Positions 16,101 through 24,788 of a DNA stretch of 64,000 nucleotides are shown here, piece by piece (position 1 is the stretch's first letter; each line of letters opens with the position of its first letter). The position numbers were made by a program, and so were the translations under genes. Below the pieces are notes generated by a model. That model made no database searches. It was not told the origin of the DNA and saw only the letters and a list, made by a program, of their open reading frames with translations. The stretch comes from CAYFLR01 sp964343805 (lineage in GTDB: Bacteria; Bdellovibrionota_B; Oligoflexia; CAYFLR01), in contig CAYFLR010000003.1 in assembly GCA_964343805.1 (NCBI GenBank), positions 124,001-188,000 of the forward strand, in the 5' to 3' direction.

Positions 16101-17210
16101 GACAATTTTACTTTAAAAAATTTGATCAGCTATTATGAAGTCCCTCAGATAGAGCAACAAAACGGACAAAGCGACTTTGTTGAAATGGATGTGGAGGTTG
16201 ATTTTACTCGGCAATCAATACCTGATAATGCAGTTTTGTCTTTAGAATTTGAGAATAACTTTGATGATCAGGTGACCTGGACTCCAGCAAATTCTCCTAC
16301 CTTTGATAGCAGTACAAAAAAAATAGGTTCTTATGCAGTTCGTTTTAATGGCAGTAACTCCATTTCAACCGGAGATTCAGATTCCTTAACCCTAGGAACC
16401 AATGATTTAACCATTGAGAGTTGGGTAAACTTTAATACGGTGGGAGATGGAGTTATTTTAGATAAGGGAGGTGCTTTTACTTTTAAATATGATGGCAGTG
16501 CCTTGATATTTAATGGTCTTGAAGATACCTTTTCCTATTCTTGGACACCCACCGCAGGCACTTGGTATCATGTGGCTCTGGCTCGAAAAGGAAATGAAGT
16601 GCGCTTTTTTATTGATGGGATGCAGGTTGCTGCCAAAACCGATTTTGATGAATCTTTAACCAATTCGGCAGGGGCATTGACCTTAGCTCAGCTGACAGCT
16701 ACTGGCAGTAATTTTGATGGCTGGCTGGATAGCCTTCGGTTGATTAATGGTCTAAGTATTTATTGGTCGAATTTTACTCCTAATACTTCACTATCAAACG
16801 ATAGGGCATTGGGGGTGGCAGGAGATGTAATTTCTCTTTTGACCAGTAGTGAGAAATTATTGGTGGGAGATCGAGTTCTTCTCTTAGGTGATACCAATCA
16901 AATTGCCACAGTAAGTACGGTGAATAGGTCTACTTCTCTAACTGAAATAACGGTGAATAAATCGCTGCCCGCCAATCTTTATAATGTGGAATTAATTCCT
17001 TTAGAGTTGGAGGTCGATCTCAATACCGGTTCTGCTACCTACCAAGCCTTGGAAGAAGATTACACAATTGTAAATTCAACCACTTTGATGATGAGCGGAA
17101 CCCTTTATGGGGATCGCGGTGATAGCGCCAGCATTCGAATCAAAGCCAATAATACCGATGGAAATGAGGCCGAAATTACTTCTATTAGAGCCAATTTTAA
17201 AACCGAATAA
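13128..17210 (+). CDS. Large LamG-domain lipoprotein
   Basis: 1360 residues with signal peptide and lipobox LLGFSC (Cys 20). Near residues 63-90 is a low-complexity SPK repeat. It is followed by a helical region (about 200-420) and repeated Ig-like/Big-type segments: FVIHFLGAYEVLLD and YQVSYTNADEILIT open two copies with matching ends SGNGSLGIKVLAGSA and LGNGTLAIKVLAGSA. A concanavalin-like LamG domain lies around 1030-1210 (LSLEFENNFDDQVTW ... TIESWVNF ... WYHVALARKGNEVRFFIDG). Probably a surface adhesin or carbohydrate-binding protein. No close family name can be given. Confidence 0.85.
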   Translation: MIRLNLLGFILIGSLLGFSCQKDESEEDTELVEAPPICRDNQEDRLSTPVKLEVGVLKANKLSPKALSPKSSPKNSPKSSPKSSPKSSPKLLSLIPGDEGEADKYYVKVLQMPENSTELIDVDQKRLPALPIKNLQTDPDKCPEQFLPITLNQLNSGDYNIHVNFDGVEQEPLAVFVLFKRVNGVESTVFSKIAQIKSSGQLVVLDNSGTVVANLVSVDGVPRVTKATMLNLKKVEEIVAANEEGVLNLIKEGLEIELSQLVSFVTGYIESQITTNPQFQNSTMIELGLLEKNLKIEAAKELQELSEMDKEALVSLINEKMGLKLQAKTTQLIEKQQSATDSNRDELILEIVVADELEKIQEELNKDPVQTEQTKSLFAELEKVVTVDNIEDLKQECGDKKVLVEGECVEKSECARDETWSPLDNKCYPKIEIEIDSPEPLSTGTGPVTFVIHFLGAYEVLLDQSKIELVKQGDVKATVNITGDDHLTRVVTLSQISGNGSLGIKVLAGSAIDKDDIVSTQIITSEMVTITNVPVCAPMGIELGSPSASTTSGGPVSYQVSYTNADEILITKDSVQVISTGNAEADIEVSGQDAGTRVVSLANVLGNGTLAIKVLAGSAKDLCGNLTVSSSVSESFAVSNEIPENLSLSTPSTYLINTNLPLDVSYDYSGSTNVSYKWEVSYDDGVSWESTGLSDAEIKSPTFTTGTAGLSIKFRVKVSNASGGDTVTSSPLLSIQTDGDSSFSDGTNRTLSITDYVCRKYTSTELNCPNSSFIVFQPVFLGTQLGTIGSISEQTGNVQRATLSGIDFSSLPGESGVFVDSVVSDWSSHSNVTHSGNNINQTTGTTPAALRSNEISGDFSISYESNFTYTDNTDYVTIGFFAVGELGNFDVDTARQSSMTQVWEHRYYGNGSVSHYWYNGALDTEGAGATTGSISGGLSGTLSRSGGTLSFGGYAMEDANNYSGNGYLMVAFSGPGGGTAKSYSNIKLNFNDNFTLKNLISYYEVPQIEQQNGQSDFVEMDVEVDFTRQSIPDNAVLSLEFENNFDDQVTWTPANSPTFDSSTKKIGSYAVRFNGSNSISTGDSDSLTLGTNDLTIESWVNFNTVGDGVILDKGGAFTFKYDGSALIFNGLEDTFSYSWTPTAGTWYHVALARKGNEVRFFIDGMQVAAKTDFDESLTNSAGALTLAQLTATGSNFDGWLDSLRLINGLSIYWSNFTPNTSLSNDRALGVAGDVISLLTSSEKLLVGDRVLLLGDTNQIATVSTVNRSTSLTEITVNKSLPANLYNVELIPLELEVDLNTGSATYQALEEDYTIVNSTTLMMSGTLYGDRGDSASIRIKANNTDGNEAEITSIRANFKTE
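13314..13397 (+). repeat. In-frame tandem repeat encoding seven SPK units
   Basis: 28 codons encode SPK seven times, the last five separated by single Ser or Asn residues. Codon choice varies among units (ccc/cct/cca/ccg), so the repeat is old rather than a fresh slippage product. It forms a basic, proline-rich linker just after the lipobox of an otherwise acidic protein. Confidence 0.9.
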
Positions 17211-17225
17211 ATGCCAGGAACTTCT

Positions 17226-19223
17226 TTAAGAAGGGGTTATTAGTGATTCTGCCACCGCTTCAATGAGGTCGTCAGGATGGATGGGTTTATGTAAGAGTTG
17301 TCTCACTCCACGCTGTTCAATATTTTCTAGGTCAGAATGGCTAACGAGACCGGTGATCATGATAATGGGGATGTTCGGGTTCAGTGATTTGGCCTCTTCA
17401 GCAGCCCAAATACCATTATTAAGTGGCATCTGATAATCTACGATAAATAGATCATAGTGCTCTTTTGAAAGGCATTCTACCGCTTCATGAGCACTGTTGA
17501 CGGTTTTTACATTAAGACCTTGGTCATTTAGAATGTCGCTAAACAATATACAAACACCACTTTCATCATCGGCTAGTAACACCTTTTTACCTTTCAAGTC
17601 AGGTAAAGGAAGATGGTGTTTTGTGCTCGGATCAGGATTGTCAAGATTGGGAAAAACCTTGATGACAATATCAATTAACTTGGGGGGAGGAAGAGGCTTG
17701 GGGTAGACTTCTTCGGCTCCTGCTGAGATAAATTGATCTGAAAGATCCTTATCATAATAACCGGTAATTACAAAAACAGGGGTGTGGGGATTTTGCTCTT
17801 TGATTTTTTTAAGAAACTCTAATCCGGTGGAGTCTACCAACTGGTAGTCTAATAGTATAAGATCGGGTTTTTCGGTTTTAGCAAGTGAGAGACCGTCACT
17901 GCTATTATCAGTGACCAAGGTAGTGCAAGTTAATTGTTCGAGTATATTTTTGTAGAGTTCCGCCGTGATACTTTCATCTTCTAGGATGAGTATTTTAGGG
18001 TTTTCTGGAAAATAAAGTGGGAACACCAGGTTGAATTCGGTCCCTTTTTTTAATTCGCTCTCAACTCGGATGGTTCCTTTATGAGAGGTAATAATTTTTT
18101 GGCTAATGGACATGCCCAAACCAGTCCCCTCTCCCATGCTCTTCGTGGTGAAAAAGGGAAGAAATAATTTCTTTTTAGTTTCTGGGCTCATTCCACCGGC
18201 GTTGTCTTTATATTTAATTTGCAGGCTGTTGGTGGTGGTGGAAAGATGCAGTTCAATTTTACAAGTTCGTTGGTCGTTGATCTCAAAAAAGGAGTCACAG
18301 CTATTGGATAATAAATTTTGAAACACACTCTCTAATTGTATGGGATCTCCCCACATAAAAATGGGTTTCTCTTTTTTGGTGAACTTGATCTCGATCCCTA
18401 GTTGTTTTATTTTCCTATCTAAAATATCAATCGAATCTAGGATCACTTCGGCAATATTTACTATCTGTTGGTCTTGTTTTTTACTTTTACGAGCAAATTT
18501 CCTTAAATGATCTGCTGTTTTTTTCATTTGTAGGGAAGACTTTTCTATGCCAGTAGCTACTTTGGCAACCTTTTCATCTCCTTTATAACTCTTTAACATG
18601 CGTGCATAACCAATAATTACGGTAAGAGGGTTATTGAGTTCGTGAGCAATGCTTGCAGAAAGAGTTCCCAGGGTGGCCATTTTGGCGGATTGGATAAGTT
18701 CTGAGCGCATCTCTTCTTTCGATTTGATGGCCTGATGGTTTTCTATGATAGTCGCCAAGGTGTCGGCCACTGCTATTAAAAAGTTTTGCTCATCTAGATT
18801 TTTATTATGCCCTGGCTTTACGTAGACATTGAGCACACCCAGACATTTTTTCTTAGCAACAATAGGGACACAGTAGTGTCCATGGGGTTTAATCTGGTCA
18901 TAGGAGATGGAGTGCTGGTCATCGAGGTGGTTTTTGAAAACGATTTGTTGGGTGACGGCGGCTTGGCCACAGAGACATTCACCAAAGTCCACCTCTGAAC
19001 ATTTTTCATGCAGCTCTGGAGTTAACCTTCTCTGGGTTTGCAAAATAAGTTTGTGAGAGTGGGGGTCGGTTAAGAAGATGCATCCCTTAGTTTCAAAAGG
19101 AAATTCGGGTGAAGAGATCACCACCTCAAAGACCTGCTCTAATAACTCATTGAAAGGGAGATTTTGATTGGCTAAGTGTAAAATTTCATAAAGAATTTTA
19201 TAATATGCATCTGATTTATTCAT
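17226..19223 (-). CDS. Soluble hybrid histidine kinase: GAF-HisKA-HATPase-REC-REC
   Basis: 665 residues. A GAF domain (about 15-165) with cysteines in CSEVDFGECLCG could bind a ligand or sense redox state. HisKA has the acceptor His in ASIAHELNNPL; HATPase_c has FQNLLSNSCDSF, DNAGGMS and GEGTGLGMSISQKI. Two receiver domains follow: ILILEDES with acceptor Asp in LILLDYQL, and VLLADDES with Asp in LFIVDYQM. No membrane helix, so it is cytoplasmic. It probably passes phosphate between receivers or to an unlinked HPt protein. Two palindromes lie upstream. No output domain is present. Confidence 0.92.
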   Translation of the reverse strand: MNKSDAYYKILYEILHLANQNLPFNELLEQVFEVVISSPEFPFETKGCIFLTDPHSHKLILQTQRRLTPELHEKCSEVDFGECLCGQAAVTQQIVFKNHLDDQHSISYDQIKPHGHYCVPIVAKKKCLGVLNVYVKPGHNKNLDEQNFLIAVADTLATIIENHQAIKSKEEMRSELIQSAKMATLGTLSASIAHELNNPLTVIIGYARMLKSYKGDEKVAKVATGIEKSSLQMKKTADHLRKFARKSKKQDQQIVNIAEVILDSIDILDRKIKQLGIEIKFTKKEKPIFMWGDPIQLESVFQNLLSNSCDSFFEINDQRTCKIELHLSTTTNSLQIKYKDNAGGMSPETKKKLFLPFFTTKSMGEGTGLGMSISQKIITSHKGTIRVESELKKGTEFNLVFPLYFPENPKILILEDESITAELYKNILEQLTCTTLVTDNSSDGLSLAKTEKPDLILLDYQLVDSTGLEFLKKIKEQNPHTPVFVITGYYDKDLSDQFISAGAEEVYPKPLPPPKLIDIVIKVFPNLDNPDPSTKHHLPLPDLKGKKVLLADDESGVCILFSDILNDQGLNVKTVNSAHEAVECLSKEHYDLFIVDYQMPLNNGIWAAEEAKSLNPNIPIIMITGLVSHSDLENIEQRGVRQLLHKPIHPDDLIEAVAESLITPS

Positions 19224-19301
19224 AATCTCGAAATTTTACCTAGATTGTACTTTTGTCGCAATAAGTAAAAAGGTGGGTAGGGTTTGTGGAGAGCGGGGTA
19301 T

Positions 19302-19315
19302 GGACAATTTTGTCC
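19302..19315. promoter_or_regulatory. Palindromic operator candidate 1 upstream of hybrid kinase
   Basis: GGACAATTTTGTCC has perfect 6-bp arms around TT. It shares the GACAA/TTGTC core with the palindrome centred 63 bp away, about six helical turns. Confidence 0.45.
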
Positions 19316-19364
19316 GGTTTTTATTTTAGAATTGGTGAATACTAGGGTTCTAGGTTAGGGATTT

Positions 19365-19378
19365 TGACAAATTTGTCA
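19365..19378. promoter_or_regulatory. Palindromic operator candidate 2 upstream of hybrid kinase
   Basis: TGACAAATTTGTCA is a perfect 14-bp palindrome sharing its core with the site at 19302-19315. A TATAAT on the minus strand (19402-19397) would put it near the transcription start of the kinase gene, as expected for a repressor site. Confidence 0.45.
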
Positions 19379-19433
19379 GTTTTCACCCCCTTAAAAATTA
19401 TAAATGGGGGTGGTGTGGGGATAGGGAAACGCC

Positions 19434-20636
19434 CTAGTCTTTTCTTAGGGTGAATTTTATCAGTTCTATTGATTTAGTATCCCAACTTTCTTTCTTCTCA
19501 AGATGTCCGGCGATCACTTTCGGCTTGGCTGGGGATTTTAATGCCTGATTGATGTGATCAAGAAAAATATCAGAAGACGGGGCTTCGAAGATAATATCTT
19601 TGATGGAATATGTTGAATCTAGCTTCGTTGTGACTATTTTTCTACCAGCAGCCAGATACTCCTTCATTTTAAGCGGATTGAGTCCTTCAGTGAGTTTACT
19701 TCTAGTATAAGGCATAAGAGCGAGATTAAAGTGTCTTAGGTAGGTGGGGAGGAGCTTGTAGGGTTTGGGGCCGAGCACTTTAATATTTGGAATGGATGTT
19801 AGCTGATTGATGGGAACGATATGATTTCCGATGATGATAATATTCCATTTAGGATTGTGTTTTGCAATTTTGAACAGAAGATCTTGATCAATTCGTTGAT
19901 CCAAAAGTCCAATAAAACCCAGATTGATTCCCTCTCCGGGCATATCTTTTGGTACTCGTGTTTCTTCCGTGAAAGCTTTTTTAAAATGCTCGGTGTCTAC
20001 GCCATGAGTCAAAGTAAGAGATGGGGTTTTTTTATGATTTCCTTGCTTAAATTTTTGATGGAGAAGGTCTGCTGCAAAAATCACTCGATCTATCTGGTTG
20101 AACATTTTTTGCTCTTCCCTCATCATGGCTTGATGATCAACCCCAGGGAAGTGGGAGAAATCATCCATCACATAATAAGCTTTGCTAGCAGGATGAAACA
20201 AATTGATGTGGTCTACGCTGTTAGGAAAGGTGGTGATCAGTATCTGTTTAGCCTCTTTTCGAATAAAAGGGCCAAATTTCTTTTTCAGCTGGGAAGAGAT
20301 GAGAATTTTGTTTAACCACCGGCAGAGGGCATTGCCAAAAAAGGGAATAATAAATGGGTGAATCTGATGTTGGGGAAGCAAATCCTGATTATTGGTCTTG
20401 GGGGGATGAGAGCTTCGGTTTAGTAAATGGCCGATTTTAGTTAAAATCCGTTTCCCATCTGAAAGGCTTAACCTGGGAGATCGCATGCCGATGGAGTTAA
20501 TCCAAAAAATTTCAAAACCCTGTCTGATTAAACCTTTGGCAAGATGAATTGAGCTTGTGGGATGCCCTTGCCAATCAGATCCCCAAAAAATGATTTGAGT
20601 GTCCTGGGGGGCAATGTTTTGTAATTCTTTTTCCAT
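19434..20636 (-). CDS. Glycosyltransferase, GT-B fold (GT4-like)
   Basis: 400 residues with a two-domain GT-B layout: an N-terminal acceptor domain (IIFWGSDWQGHPTSSIHLAKGL) and a C-terminal donor domain with GFIGLLDQRID, IIIIGNHIV, KVLGPKPYKLLP and a KMKEYLAAGRKIVTT motif. YVMDDFSHFPG is typical of exopolysaccharide and teichuronic-type glycosyltransferases. It should transfer a sugar from a nucleotide donor in the cytoplasm, but the substrate cannot be told. No polysaccharide cluster surrounds it. Confidence 0.85.
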   Translation of the reverse strand: MEKELQNIAPQDTQIIFWGSDWQGHPTSSIHLAKGLIRQGFEIFWINSIGMRSPRLSLSDGKRILTKIGHLLNRSSHPPKTNNQDLLPQHQIHPFIIPFFGNALCRWLNKILISSQLKKKFGPFIRKEAKQILITTFPNSVDHINLFHPASKAYYVMDDFSHFPGVDHQAMMREEQKMFNQIDRVIFAADLLHQKFKQGNHKKTPSLTLTHGVDTEHFKKAFTEETRVPKDMPGEGINLGFIGLLDQRIDQDLLFKIAKHNPKWNIIIIGNHIVPINQLTSIPNIKVLGPKPYKLLPTYLRHFNLALMPYTRSKLTEGLNPLKMKEYLAAGRKIVTTKLDSTYSIKDIIFEAPSSDIFLDHINQALKSPAKPKVIAGHLEKKESWDTKSIELIKFTLRKD

Positions 20637-20749
20637 GAATCAGTATTTGAATAAGGTTTTTATTAAATGGATATGGGATATTATAGCATAGTTGTGAAGG
20701 GAAGAGGGGGAATGGCCTTTAGAAAGCCATTCATTTCAGTTTTTTATCA

Positions 20750-21238
20750 TTAATAAACTCCATGTTTGCCAAGGTGACCGGTGTTGTCTTTTTCATTTAA
20801 TTCTTTGATGGTGTTGCGTGGATCTACTGTCACTTTAATATAGCCTTCAAATGGAATTTTAGAGTGAGGAATCATAATAGAAAAGTATTTATACCATCCC
20901 TTTTCAACGCCACCGCTGACCAGAAAACTTCGAGAATATTTTCTTTGTACAAATCTTTGATTGTCTAGGAGAGGATGTACGATTTCATAAGTTTCAACCA
21001 TCATGCGAACTGTTCCTCTTTGATTTTTATTCCCGCTATTAAATACAAGACCATCTACTTTGTAGCCACTGTTTTTATAAGTCATTTTTAAACTGGCTGG
21101 AAAAAGGTTAACTCCATAAGGCTTAACCGGCTCTAGGGTAATGGGCTGAATGGGTTGTACGGGCGACAAAGTGTCTGCCAATAAACTGCCTGTTAAAATA
21201 GTAGTGATGATGAGTGCAAAGAAAATACGATAATACAT
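20750..21238 (-). CDS. Small secreted CARDB-like protein
   Basis: 162 residues with a signal peptide (IFFALIITTILTGSLLA-DT), a Pro-rich stretch (SPVQPIQPITLEPVKPYG) and an Ig-like domain whose last strands (GYIKVTVDPRNTIKELNEKD) match the CARDB pattern VDPxNxxxExNExDN. CARDB domains are adhesion or scaffold modules. No enzyme motif. Confidence 0.7.
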   Translation of the reverse strand: MYYRIFFALIITTILTGSLLADTLSPVQPIQPITLEPVKPYGVNLFPASLKMTYKNSGYKVDGLVFNSGNKNQRGTVRMMVETYEIVHPLLDNQRFVQRKYSRSFLVSGGVEKGWYKYFSIMIPHSKIPFEGYIKVTVDPRNTIKELNEKDNTGHLGKHGVY

Positions 21239-21538
21239 GATAGACCTCCAAAAAGTTAAATTGTTAAAAACGATTTACTTGCAATGCAAATTGAATGCCA
21301 AGAAAAAATATAAAATTTTAATTAATTATTATTAAAAAAAATTATATAAAAATTGTTAATAATTAAAAAATAAATTGGTTTGATGTTCGGGTGTGTGGTG
21401 GGGTTTTGATACCAAAAACTTTTACTCCCCAAACTGGGGAGGTTGAATTTTATGGGGCTGATCTTAACACTGTGTTTTCCCGCTCATTTAAGTTATGATT
21501 ATGAAATTACTATTTTTAATAAGAAAAGGAAGGCCCTT
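21239..21538. other. AT-rich intergenic region
   Basis: Between the CARDB-like gene and the TerB-like gene. Bases about 21300-21375 are almost pure A/T, with short runs such as TTAATTAATTATTATT. It must hold divergent promoters for the flanking genes, but no clear -35/-10 pair stands out. The TerB frame could begin as early as 21443, but the ribosome site favours 21539. Confidence 0.6.
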
Positions 21539-22018
21539 ATGCTACATCAACCTCTCAGCCTACAAGGTGCAGATAAATGGACTGGGTTATCATTTCTTGC
21601 TTTGGTGATACATGCAGATCAGAAAATATATGGCTCTGAGATAGAGTGTCTCAAACAGTATTTTAAGAATGATTTGGATCAATCGGATATTGATTATGTT
21701 CAGAGCCTATTAAAAAAACCGCTGGATGTATCCAGGGTTGAACAAATTGATACACCTAGTAATTCGGCCATTGCCAAGGAGTTGGTGGTTGCGGCAGTAA
21801 CAATCGGTGTGGTAGATGGTGAATATACCGCAATGGAGAAAGATATTATCAATCGTTGGATTAAACAAAACAATCTTCATTCAGGCTTTTTAGAAAGTGT
21901 GGAAAATTATATCTATGTTTGTTCAGCGCTCTCTCAAATGGGAAAGCAATTGGTCCAAGCTGAGAAGTTAGATGAAGAGTTAAAGGCTCAGTTGAAAGCA
22001 TTGAGGCAGTGCCTATGA
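21539..22018 (+). CDS. TerB-like helical protein
   Basis: About 159 residues. Two acidic helical repeats, HADQKIYGSEIECLKQYF and GVVDGEYTAMEKDIINRW, match the TerB/DjlA-type pattern of paired helices with a metal-binding-like acidic turn. No signal peptide from this start, so cytoplasmic. The ATG at 21539 has AGGAAGG just upstream. The stop codon overlaps the next ATG (ATGA), so the downstream barrel gene is translationally coupled. Role unknown; TerB domains occur in envelope-stress and tellurite-resistance contexts. Confidence 0.65.
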   Translation: MLHQPLSLQGADKWTGLSFLALVIHADQKIYGSEIECLKQYFKNDLDQSDIDYVQSLLKKPLDVSRVEQIDTPSNSAIAKELVVAAVTIGVVDGEYTAMEKDIINRWIKQNNLHSGFLESVENYIYVCSALSQMGKQLVQAEKLDEELKAQLKALRQCL

Positions 22019-22590
22019 AAAAAGTGTTTGAAATTGCGATTATATTTTTAAGTTTGAGTTTGACCTCTCAGTTGGGTGCTGTGTCGATATTTGATACCTC
22101 TGGAGCTTTAGGTCCGGGAAAAATGGCGGTTGGTCTTGAGTACTTTTCCTCTCCTCCCATGGCGAATAAGTTTTATTTAGGTGGCAGTTTTGATTATGGC
22201 TTGTCTGTTGCGAAGGGTATGGAGGGTAAGATTAAGCTTGCCAAATATAATCAAGCCGGTTGGTTGCTTTCCTTAGGTGTGAAAAGATCCATTAAGCTCA
22301 TACCTAAATTTAAATCTTTAAGCGCTGTATACTTTGGAGCTTATAAAAATGATAGCCAGTATGGATTGAGAACCCATTTCCTAATGACCTTTTACCTTAT
22401 GAAGATTGTTAAACCCTTTGTAGCATTGAATCTTAATGTTAATCTAAACCCAGAAGTTACACTCCCTATCCATTTTATTCCGGGAGTGGCTTTCACCATC
22501 GATCCTCGCATTCAGCTTCAGTGTGAGTATGGAGTGAGTATCATGGATGGAGCCGATCAGGTGAGTTTGGGTCTCCGTTACTATTTTTAG
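22015..22590 (+). CDS. Small outer-membrane beta-barrel protein
   Basis: 191 residues: a signal peptide (FEIAIIFLSLSLTSQLGA) and alternating strands ending in an aromatic C-terminus (LGLRYYF), the hallmark of BAM-inserted barrels. The ATG overlaps the upstream TGA by 4 bp. No specific family recognised; probably an 8-stranded barrel. Confidence 0.7.
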   Translation: MKKVFEIAIIFLSLSLTSQLGAVSIFDTSGALGPGKMAVGLEYFSSPPMANKFYLGGSFDYGLSVAKGMEGKIKLAKYNQAGWLLSLGVKRSIKLIPKFKSLSAVYFGAYKNDSQYGLRTHFLMTFYLMKIVKPFVALNLNVNLNPEVTLPIHFIPGVAFTIDPRIQLQCEYGVSIMDGADQVSLGLRYYF

Positions 22591-22655
22591 CTTTACTTCC
22601 CTTCTTTATTATTTCATAAGAACTACTTAAGTTGCTTGATTCAATTGGAGGGGCT

Positions 22656-24689
22656 ATGTCTTTAAGTAGAGTTATTATAATTTTTTCAGGGTTTCTTTGT
22701 TTTTCAGATGTTTTTGCTGTGTCACAAACAGAGTCAGAAAAAGCACTCCAAAAATGGGAGCAAAAATTTAAAAAAGAAGAAGATCTCTTTAAAAAACATG
22801 AGGGCTTAAAGAAACTCTTAAAAAGATATCCATCATCAGTCCCCGTTCATCTTCGTTATTTAAAATCCTTATCTAGACTGAAGCAGGCTTCCCAAGCGGT
22901 CATTTTATACCAGAAATTAGCTAAAGAACAAACAGATCCTATCTATCAATTTCTCTCCCTTATGGCTCAAAAGAACGCTCTCGGTTGGAGTCAGAAAGAT
23001 GCCAAAAAGAAGCAGCAACTTTTAAAAGAGATGAAAGGTTTAAAAACTGATTCTCAACTATCTTTTTATGTATTGAATCAACTGGCTCGTGGATTAGATG
23101 ATGGGAAAGAACGTTTAAAGCACGCTCGTAATCTAATAAAGTCTTTTCCAGAGAAGAGAAAGGCTCAAACCACTTTCGCCTTTACCTTAGCTGATCAGGG
23201 TTTATTTGATGAACTACTGACTCTTTGTAAAAGAACGAGTCAAACCAGCTCCTACAACTTTGATACCTGTTTTTATTTAGGGAGAGTCAAAGGTCAACTT
23301 GATAAAAAACAGAAGTTAGCTCTTGATGAACAAGTTGCTAATTTGAAACTAATTGGTTCCTCTCAAATACTCAATTTCACCCAGTTAGAGGACCTTTATG
23401 ATGTTTTTAAATCACTCAAAAAAGAGCAAGAATCCCATTGGGTCGCTGAAAAAATAGTTAACAAAGATCCATCTTGGGTTCCAGTCACTTATCTTAAAGA
23501 CTATGGAGTAACCGACTATCAAAGCTATCAACTTTATAGTCAGCTTAAGAAGGCGAAAAATCATGCCAATGTAAAGCAAAGACCCGCAGAGGTAAATAAA
23601 GTACTCCCAAAATTAGCAGCCATACCTAAGCTAGCTTCGCTTGGTTATAAATATTTAGCAGCCATTTATGAGCATCCTATGACGAAAGATTTATCTAAGG
23701 AAGTTTATTCTCTAGAGCAAAGCCTAAAGCTAGCCCCCAAAAGTATAGGTGGAAAGGTGAAGTTGGCAAAGTCTTTATTGAAAAAGAAAGCCAAGCTAGA
23801 TCAAGCAGTCAAATTACTACAAACCGCAGAAAAAGAGTTGATGATCCTCCCTTTTAATCAGGATGGTTATGCTTCCCACGGATTTGATTTTCTAAAAAAC
23901 CAAAAAGAGTATTTGCAGTATATTTATCTTCTTAAAGGACAATTACTATTGGTGAAGAAAGATTTTGATGGAGCTGCAGAGACTTTATCGAAAGCTTTAT
24001 CTTTAGGGTATGATGCTGAGATAGCTTTCAATTTAGGTGAGGCTGAAAGAAAGAGAGGCAATGAACTCGCTGCCAAAGAATGGTATTTAGTAAGTCTAGC
24101 TAAAGCAAAAGAGTCATTTAAGGAAGAGGATTTAAAAACGGCACAGAAGCAAGTGAAATTGATATCATCTAGGCTCTATGCTCAACCCTTTGAGCTTGAA
24201 TCCTCAGTGAGCTGGTGGAAAAATAAGTTAACTAAAGAGCAAAAGGAAGAGGAGGAAGTTCACCCTTTACTCAATAAGAAGATTCCATCGGTCAACCTCA
24301 ACACTGTCCAAGGGCAACCCTTTGATTGGTCTAGTTTGAAAGGTAAGTTGGTCGTTCTTAGTTTCTGGGCTACATGGTGTCCCCCCTGTATGATGGAGTT
24401 TCCTATATTAAATAAGATTCATAAGAATTTAGATCACAATAAGGCTGTGGTTGTTTCTATCTGTGTGGATGGATTATCCAATACAGATCGTGTTCAGGAA
24501 ATCATTAAAGAAGGGAAATACACCCTCCCGGTTTTACTCGGTTCTGATGACCTGAAAAAAGACTTTCAATTTGCCGGCATTCCATCTCTTTTTATATTTG
24601 ATAAAGAGGGAACAGTGCGAGACGTTCATGTGGGATATGATAGTGAAATGGAAAGAGTGATTCTCAAAAAAATCAAAAAATTCCTTTAA
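22656..24689 (+). CDS. Periplasmic TPR protein fused to a TlpA-like thioredoxin
   Basis: 677 residues from the ATG at 22656, preceded by GGAGGGG. A signal peptide (VIIIFSGFLCFSDVFA) is followed by about 500 residues of TPR-like helices (DGAAETLSKALSLGYDAEIAFNLGEAE in two parts) and a C-terminal thioredoxin domain of about 140 residues with SFWATWCPPCMMEF and cis-Pro GIPSLFIFD. WCPPC is the classical TlpA/ResA reductant motif. The TPR part probably docks a client whose disulfide or haem-ligating cysteines are reduced (inference). The fusion is longer than standard TlpA proteins of about 180 residues. Confidence 0.88.
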   Translation: MSLSRVIIIFSGFLCFSDVFAVSQTESEKALQKWEQKFKKEEDLFKKHEGLKKLLKRYPSSVPVHLRYLKSLSRLKQASQAVILYQKLAKEQTDPIYQFLSLMAQKNALGWSQKDAKKKQQLLKEMKGLKTDSQLSFYVLNQLARGLDDGKERLKHARNLIKSFPEKRKAQTTFAFTLADQGLFDELLTLCKRTSQTSSYNFDTCFYLGRVKGQLDKKQKLALDEQVANLKLIGSSQILNFTQLEDLYDVFKSLKKEQESHWVAEKIVNKDPSWVPVTYLKDYGVTDYQSYQLYSQLKKAKNHANVKQRPAEVNKVLPKLAAIPKLASLGYKYLAAIYEHPMTKDLSKEVYSLEQSLKLAPKSIGGKVKLAKSLLKKKAKLDQAVKLLQTAEKELMILPFNQDGYASHGFDFLKNQKEYLQYIYLLKGQLLLVKKDFDGAAETLSKALSLGYDAEIAFNLGEAERKRGNELAAKEWYLVSLAKAKESFKEEDLKTAQKQVKLISSRLYAQPFELESSVSWWKNKLTKEQKEEEEVHPLLNKKIPSVNLNTVQGQPFDWSSLKGKLVVLSFWATWCPPCMMEFPILNKIHKNLDHNKAVVVSICVDGLSNTDRVQEIIKEGKYTLPVLLGSDDLKKDFQFAGIPSLFIFDKEGTVRDVHVGYDSEMERVILKKIKKFL

Positions 24690-24721
24690 ATTTCTAGCTT
24701 TATAATTTACTCCATGTCTGC

Positions 24722-24750
24722 TTGGATTTAGATAGAATCTCACCTATAAT
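24722..24750 (+). promoter_or_regulatory. Sigma-70-like promoter for the 24789 lipoprotein gene
   Basis: TTGGAT (24722-24727), a 17-bp spacer and a perfect TATAAT (24745-24750) precede the gene by about 40 bp. Confidence 0.6.
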
Positions 24751-24788
24751 ATATAGATCTAGTTTTATATCTATCGGAGGAGAGCTTG

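Noticed and set aside
19383..19411. CACCCCC/GGGGGTG inverted repeat as a terminator after the glycosyltransferase gene
   Set aside because: Stem is short with a long AT loop and no T-run on the transcribed strand; the loop may instead contain a TATAAT promoter element.
20710..20732. Hairpin GAATGGC/GCCATTC as terminator of the CARDB-like gene
   Set aside because: On the minus strand it is followed by C-runs rather than T, so it is not a convincing intrinsic terminator.
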